Shown here piece by piece: positions 59,929-64,000 of a stretch of 64,000 nt of DNA; position 1 is the first letter of the stretch, and the number at the start of each line of letters is the position of its first letter. Both the position numbers and the translations under genes were made by a program. The notes under the pieces are model-generated. The model ran no database searches and had not been told where the DNA came from. It was given only the letters and a program-made list of their open reading frames with translations. Location: assembly GCF_003323715.1 (NCBI RefSeq), contig NZ_QOIN01000061.1, forward strand, positions 62,001 to 126,000. Direction: 5' to 3'. Origin of the DNA: Streptomyces diacarni (GTDB taxonomy: Bacteria > Actinomycetota > Actinomycetes > Streptomycetales > Streptomycetaceae).

Positions 59929-60369
59929 TCAGTTCGGGGAGCCGTTCCAGGGGGTCCAGTCGAGAGCTTCGCGCCAGCCGGGCCTCTCGAACGCCCACGC
60001 CTGGAGGATGCCTGCCACCGGCTGCGGGCGGAGCATTTCCGGTTGGGCGGGTACGTGGGCCTGGAAGTGGTGTTCGGGGCCGCCCTCGCGGTATTCGACC
60101 TGGTAGCTGAAGTCGTCGTTGAGGTGGACCTGCATGTAGTGGTGGCCCGCGGGCTCCTTTCCGGGCCGCTCGACGACGACGAACCGGAACCGCAGGTTCA
60201 TGTCGGCCAGCAGGTCGTGGAGTTGGTCCGCGGACGGGTCGTCCCAAGTCGTGCCGTCCCACTCGATGGCCCGTAGCGCCGGGGCCGCAGCCGGAGTCGG
60301 CCCCGGCTGCGGCCCCGGGGCCGGCTGCGGCTGGGGGTGCGGTGGCGGCGGCGGTGCGGGTGTCGTCAT
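59929..60369 (-). CDS. Small protein, unknown function
   Basis: 146 residues. N-terminal 35 are Pro/Gln/Ala, then a compact domain with IEWDGTTWDDPSADQLHDLLADM, FRFVVVERPGKEPAGHHYMQV, YQVEYREGGPEHHFQAHV and a conserved-looking C-terminus WREALDWTPWNGSPN. No signal peptide or helix. Resembles immunity-protein-like small domains, but I cannot name a family. Confidence 0.6.
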   Translation of the reverse strand: MTTPAPPPPPHPQPQPAPGPQPGPTPAAAPALRAIEWDGTTWDDPSADQLHDLLADMNLRFRFVVVERPGKEPAGHHYMQVHLNDDFSYQVEYREGGPEHHFQAHVPAQPEMLRPQPVAGILQAWAFERPGWREALDWTPWNGSPN

Positions 60370-60389
60370 GGGATGAGCCTAGCGACGGT

Positions 60390-60845
60390 TCAGGGGGTGC
60401 CCTGCGGGGTGTGGCGGGTGGGGGAGTGGCCCGAGTGGCCCGCCTCGCCCGCCGCGCAGGCGGCGGTGCCGCCGGGCAGGCGGTGCCGGTTCGCGGCGAC
60501 GAGGCGGTAGAGGCCGGCCGCCGCCCACCGAAGCGGCGGCAGTGTCAGCGAGGCGCCCACCACCGGCCAGGCGCCGCCCGCGCTCAGCAGGGCTTTCGCG
60601 ACGGCCTGTGCGCCCCCGTGCACCGTCCCGGCCGGTGTCACCCACAGCACCTCACGCGCGGCGCGTGCGGGGGTGACGCCGAGCGCGGCGAGTTCGGCCG
60701 GCTCGGCGCACTGCCACGGCAGGCTCGTGCAGCGGGGCCGTACCCGCCGTTCGCCGAAGCGCACCGCGGTGGTGCAGAAGCCGCAGTCCCCGTCGAAGAG
60801 GAGCAGGGGGCGGCCGGGTGCAGGGGCCGGTGGGTGCGTCCGCAT
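60390..60845 (-). CDS. DCC1-like thiol-disulfide oxidoreductase (DUF393)
   Basis: 151 residues. FDGDCGFCTTAVRF carries the DxDCxxC motif of the DCC family, followed by a helical domain ending LLSAGGAWPVVGASL and a Gly/His tail. Probably a redox protein acting on unidentified thiols. Confidence 0.85.
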   Translation of the reverse strand: MRTHPPAPAPGRPLLLFDGDCGFCTTAVRFGERRVRPRCTSLPWQCAEPAELAALGVTPARAAREVLWVTPAGTVHGGAQAVAKALLSAGGAWPVVGASLTLPPLRWAAAGLYRLVAANRHRLPGGTAACAAGEAGHSGHSPTRHTPQGTP

Positions 60846-60923
60846 GGCCGCATTCTCGCGCGGCCTTCGCCGGACGCGGGGTTACGGCCGCGGCGGCTGG
60901 GGCCGTGCTGGGAGACTCGGCGG

Positions 60924-61781
60924 ATGGCTGAGACACGGGACATGAGGGTGTACGTCAGCGCCGACATGGAAGGCGTGACCGGTCTGGTGGGCGCCGACGA
61001 CGTACAGATGGGCGGCCGGGACTACGAGCGCGGGCGCGTGATGATGACGCAGGACGTCAACGCGGCCGTGCGAGGCGCACTGGCCGGCGGTGCGGGCGAG
61101 GTCCTCGTCAACGACACGCACAGCACGATGCGGAACCTGCTCGTGGAGGACCTGCATCCGGCGGCCTCCCTGGTACGCGGCAAACCGAAGCCGATGGGGA
61201 TGATCCAGGACCTGGACGCCTCGTTCGACGCCGTCGTATGCGTCGGCTACCACGCGCGGGCGGGCTCGCTGGGAGTGCTCAGCCACAGCTACATGGGACA
61301 CGAGATCGAGGACATGTGGCTGGACGGGACACGCGCGATGGGGGAGATCGGCTTCTCGTACGCGGCAGCCACCGCGATCGGTGTGCCCGTGGTGGCGCTC
61401 TCGGGCTGCGACGTGGCCTGCGAGGAGGTGAAGGAGTGGGACGCGCACGTGCGCACGGCACCGGTGAAGTACGCCCGCGACCGGTTCGCCGCCCGGCTGC
61501 GCCCCGCTCAGGAAGCGCGGGCCGCCATCGAGGAGGCGACCGCCGAGGGGGTGCGCGACGCCGCGTCCCGTACGCGCATGGTGCCCGACACGACGGAGCA
61601 CGCCCTCGCCGTGCGCTGGCAGTCGGCCTCCGTGGCCCAGCAGCTGGAGGGCGTACCCGGGGTGACGCGGACGGACGACCGTACGGTCCTGGTGCGGGGC
61701 GAACTACCCGGCCTCTTCCGCCTCTTCGGGGTCTTCCAGCAGGTGGCGGCCTCCCTCACGGGGCAGGCGCCGTACTGCTGA
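60924..61781 (+). CDS. M55 family D-aminopeptidase
   Basis: 285 residues of the DppA/M55 family (zinc D-aminopeptidase). VYVSADMEGVTGLVG at the N-terminus, VNDTHSTMRNLL with metal ligand His, YHARAGSLGVLSH and EIGFSYAAATAIGVPVV. Cleaves D-amino acid peptides, for example from cell-wall turnover. ATG at 60924 with GGGAG upstream. Divergent from the DCC gene. Confidence 0.9.
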   Translation: MAETRDMRVYVSADMEGVTGLVGADDVQMGGRDYERGRVMMTQDVNAAVRGALAGGAGEVLVNDTHSTMRNLLVEDLHPAASLVRGKPKPMGMIQDLDASFDAVVCVGYHARAGSLGVLSHSYMGHEIEDMWLDGTRAMGEIGFSYAAATAIGVPVVALSGCDVACEEVKEWDAHVRTAPVKYARDRFAARLRPAQEARAAIEEATAEGVRDAASRTRMVPDTTEHALAVRWQSASVAQQLEGVPGVTRTDDRTVLVRGELPGLFRLFGVFQQVAASLTGQAPYC

Positions 61782-61831
61782 GCGGCCGCCCGGATTCCCA
61801 AGCCGCCAGCCCCTGGAGCCAGTCCCCTCGA

Positions 61832-63187
61832 TCAGTCCCCCTCTGAGCGGAACGGGATGGTCAGCCAGGGGCTCTCCGGCTCCGTCGTGAGGAGGCGGTG
61901 TCCGGTCAGCGTCTCCTCGTAGAAGGGACCGAACTCCTCGTCGTCGAAGTGCAGGCAGCGGCCGAGCGCGTACCCCGCGGAGAAGTCCTCCCACGAGCGG
62001 TACGCGGCGGTGCTCACACGCCCCGCGCGCAGCACGGCCTCCTCCGCCTCGGCCAGGGTGCAAAAGCGTGCGCCCAACCCGAAGCGGGCCATGTTGGAGG
62101 CGCGGCCGTAGTCCCAGGCGGCCACCGAACGGACGAACCGCCCCTCGGGCAGCAGCCCGTCGGCGCGGAAGCGCGCCTCATACCTGGTGATGCGCCCGAT
62201 GAGCCGTTTGACGCCCGCGACCTGCGCCTCCATCTCCTCCTCCGACGGGCCCTCCGTACGGGTGACCCCCTCTGGGGAGAGTTCGACGCGAGCGGTGGAC
62301 ACCCGGCTGCGCAGCACCCGTTCGGTGGCCAGCCGCCAGTGACCGGTCTCCACGTGGCCGCCGAAGTCCTGCGCCAGACTGTGCCGCACCCCTAAGGTGA
62401 ACTCCCACACGGGGCTGCTCATCTCCGCCGTGAGCAGGTCCTCCTGGTGGCGCTGCCACGTCTCCCGCGTCGTGACGCCCCACCAGCGGTCCAGAAGACG
62501 CCGTTCGTCGGTGTAGCCGTGACCGTGACCGAGGGCGTTCCAGTACCTGCCGTTCTTCACGGACATCAACGCCCCGCACGCCAGTCCCCGCGCGACCGCG
62601 CCGGTGCGCGGTCCGCCGACCCACAAAGTGCGCAGCGTCTCGTGCGGAGGGGCGCACGCGTCCCTGACGTTGTCCGCGTGGCGCTGCCACAGTGCGCGGA
62701 AACCCGGCCCCGACGGGAAATACGCCTCACAGGGCGAGCCCGGATTGACCGCCAGCCACGGGGGGTCGGTCGCCTCCCAGCCGCGGGCGAACCACCCCAG
62801 GCTCTGCGAGAAGAAGACAGGGTTGTCGATCGGCGCCGGAAGCATGGCCTCCGTGTAGACGGGGGTGCACCAGGCACGGATCTCGGGACGCCACACCGGG
62901 GTGATGGCGACCCGCCCCGGATGCGCCTCCAGCCAGCCGCGCGGGGCCGCGTGGTACAGCGACTCGCCGGCCAGCACGTCCAGATAGGCGGCCCAGTCGT
63001 GCCGCGACTTCGCCTCGTACAGTCGTCGTTCCACGTCGCTGGGGATCTCCCGCCACGCCGCCGCCCGGGTCCCCGGGTGGTCCGGGGACGCGGGGTGGGC
63101 GGTTGCCGCCCCGGCGGCCCCTCCTCCGCCCGCGGCGTTGGCCACGTCCGGTCCTGCGACCTCCCCGGCCGCCCCCCGCTTCCACAT
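61832..63187 (-). CDS. DUF1266 domain protein
   Basis: 451 residues. The C-terminal half is DUF1266: YWNALGHGHGYTDERRLLDRWWGV, WDYGRASNMARFGLGARFCTLAEAEEAV and YRSWEDFSAGYALGRCLHFD. The N-terminal half (EIPSDVERRLYEAKSRHDWAAYLDVLA) is a family-specific extension. ATG at 63187 chosen with GAGG upstream. No signal peptide; function unknown. Confidence 0.85.
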   Translation of the reverse strand: MWKRGAAGEVAGPDVANAAGGGGAAGAATAHPASPDHPGTRAAAWREIPSDVERRLYEAKSRHDWAAYLDVLAGESLYHAAPRGWLEAHPGRVAITPVWRPEIRAWCTPVYTEAMLPAPIDNPVFFSQSLGWFARGWEATDPPWLAVNPGSPCEAYFPSGPGFRALWQRHADNVRDACAPPHETLRTLWVGGPRTGAVARGLACGALMSVKNGRYWNALGHGHGYTDERRLLDRWWGVTTRETWQRHQEDLLTAEMSSPVWEFTLGVRHSLAQDFGGHVETGHWRLATERVLRSRVSTARVELSPEGVTRTEGPSEEEMEAQVAGVKRLIGRITRYEARFRADGLLPEGRFVRSVAAWDYGRASNMARFGLGARFCTLAEAEEAVLRAGRVSTAAYRSWEDFSAGYALGRCLHFDDEEFGPFYEETLTGHRLLTTEPESPWLTIPFRSEGD

Positions 63188-63295
63188 CAGATGACCTCGC
63201 AACCTCGCAGTCGTGTCCCACTTCGCCGCTTCCCGCGTGCGTTTCGCCGTGCTGCGGCGTCGTACGTCGACGCCGTGCCTCGCGCCATAGGGCTG

Positions 63296-63538
63296 TCAGA
63301 ACAGCCGGCTGCAGAGGGGTACGACGTAGACGAGTGCCAGGAAGGCGACGACCGCCCCGATGAGGATCCGCTTCCTGGCGGCTGCCGCACGCTGCGCGTC
63401 CGCCGGCCCGGGCGGCGGCGCCCACCCGGCCCCCGGGTGCGCCCCGTACGGATTGGACGGCGGGGTCGGCAGACGCGGAGACCGCAGGGCCATGGGGCGG
63501 TGTCCTCCGTAGGGCGGTGAGGAGGTCGGGACTGCCAT
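63296..63538 (-). CDS. Small Pro-rich membrane protein
   Basis: 80 residues: a Pro/Gly/Ala-rich N-terminus of 55 residues and a C-terminal helix (ILIGAVVAFLALVYVVPL), so tail anchored with the Pro-rich part in the cytoplasm. Function unknown. Confidence 0.75.
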   Translation of the reverse strand: MAVPTSSPPYGGHRPMALRSPRLPTPPSNPYGAHPGAGWAPPPGPADAQRAAAARKRILIGAVVAFLALVYVVPLCSRLF

Positions 63539-63560
63539 GCATTCTGACCCTCTGTGACGC

Positions 63561-64000
63561 TCAGGTCAACGCACGGTCAGTCAAGATCGTGCCGGGCGCA
63601 CCGAGGCGGTCCGCAGGGTGCTCACTCATCGCCCCTGACGGGGAGCGCATCGCCCTTCCATTCGATTGTCCACTGATTCTCATCGACCGGTTGCTGGAGT
63701 GCTGGTGCCACTGCGTGCCGCCCGGGGTGGTGACCCGGGTCGGGCGGTCTTCGGCGTCCCAGGTGTAGTGGTGCGGTGACCGGGGGAGTTGGTCACCTTC
63801 GTCACGCGGTGGCCGGTCGCCGGGTCGGGCGGGCTGTGGTCGAAGGTGTCGTGCATGTGGCCTTCGGCGCCGGACTGCCACACGCGGCGGTCCTGTGTGT
63901 CGTAGGCGTACGCGTCGTGCGAGTCGTTGGCGTCCGTTCAGGAGACGATCCGTGCGGCCTCGTCGTACCCGAAGCGCCATGCGTCACCGGTTGAACCGGT
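63561..64000 (-). pseudogene. Broken RHS/YD-repeat gene, partial
   Basis: Reading the minus strand from the right edge gives DAWRFGYDEAARIVS then a stop (TGA at 63938-63940). The same frame resumes with DANDSHDAYAYDTQDRRVWQS. After a shift of frame near 63775-63790 it continues HHYTWDAEDRPTRVTTPGGTQW, a classical YD repeat. The reading frame is therefore interrupted by at least one stop and one frameshift. Remnant of an RHS polymorphic toxin gene; the rest lies beyond the window. Confidence 0.75.

Overview
The window is high-GC DNA (roughly 70-75%) with GTG and TTG starts, long G/C-rich codon runs and a gene order typical of a Streptomyces chromosome. The pieces supporting this are two membrane Ser/Thr kinases of the PkaA/PkaB type, prfB, ftsE-ftsX, a C-terminal processing protease, smpB and ssrA (tmRNA), a HelD-type RNA polymerase remodeller, malic enzyme, HU, murA, a YqgE/AlgH protein and a DUF3039 protein. 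There are no insertion sequences, phage genes, CRISPR arrays or tRNAs; the only structural RNA I can see is tmRNA.

Layout. 1-3.7 kb: a carbohydrate ABC importer on the minus strand (substrate-binding lipoprotein, two permeases, the second cut by the window edge). 4.3-12.4 kb: a very large FHA/FtsK-SpoIIIE ATPase diverging from two tandem Ser/Thr kinases. 12.5-14.5 kb: a coupled pair of non-haem iron enzymes (haem-oxygenase-like fold plus a PF10014-type 2-oxoglutarate oxygenase). 14.5-21.4 kb: core block prfB, a sortase-anchored Gly-rich surface protein, a small zinc-ribbon membrane protein, ftsE-ftsX-ctp-smpB and ssrA. 21.6-36.6 kb: an accessory stretch rich in divergent regulator/target pairs (TetR/SDR, TetR/hydrolase, LysR/EamA, TetR/methyltransferase, LysR/SDR), a GPP34 protein, an MpaB-type oxygenase, a D,D-carboxypeptidase and a WhiJ-like trio (XRE/DUF5753, DUF397, HATPase). 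36.7-41.9 kb: core genes helD, a cold-shock gene, malic enzyme and HU.

42.2-49.2 kb: an inserted module of HAD phosphatase, GntR/UTRA regulator and a four-gene 2-aminoethylphosphonate-type ABC importer that runs, without a break, into a secreted sphingomyelinase-like phosphodiesterase. 49.3-52.4 kb: core genes murA, yqgE and DUF3039. 53-57.9 kb: a MarR regulator divergent from a self-sufficient P450 system (P450, 3Fe-4S ferredoxin, ferredoxin reductase, MFS exporter). 58-64 kb: a pair of overlapping exported-protein genes with lower GC, then a DCC-family protein, an M55 D-aminopeptidase, a DUF1266 protein, a small membrane protein and a broken RHS/YD-repeat relic at the right edge.

The most interesting units are the phosphonate importer plus sphingomyelinase operon, the paired iron oxygenases, the P450/efflux operon with repeated operator elements, and the FHA-FtsK/kinase cluster. 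Several core proteins carry clade-specific low-complexity or extra domains (YqgE, the MalF-like permease, the kinase N-lobe). Many intergenic regions hold clean palindromes that make testable operators. All family assignments are from reading motifs by eye; no database search was run.
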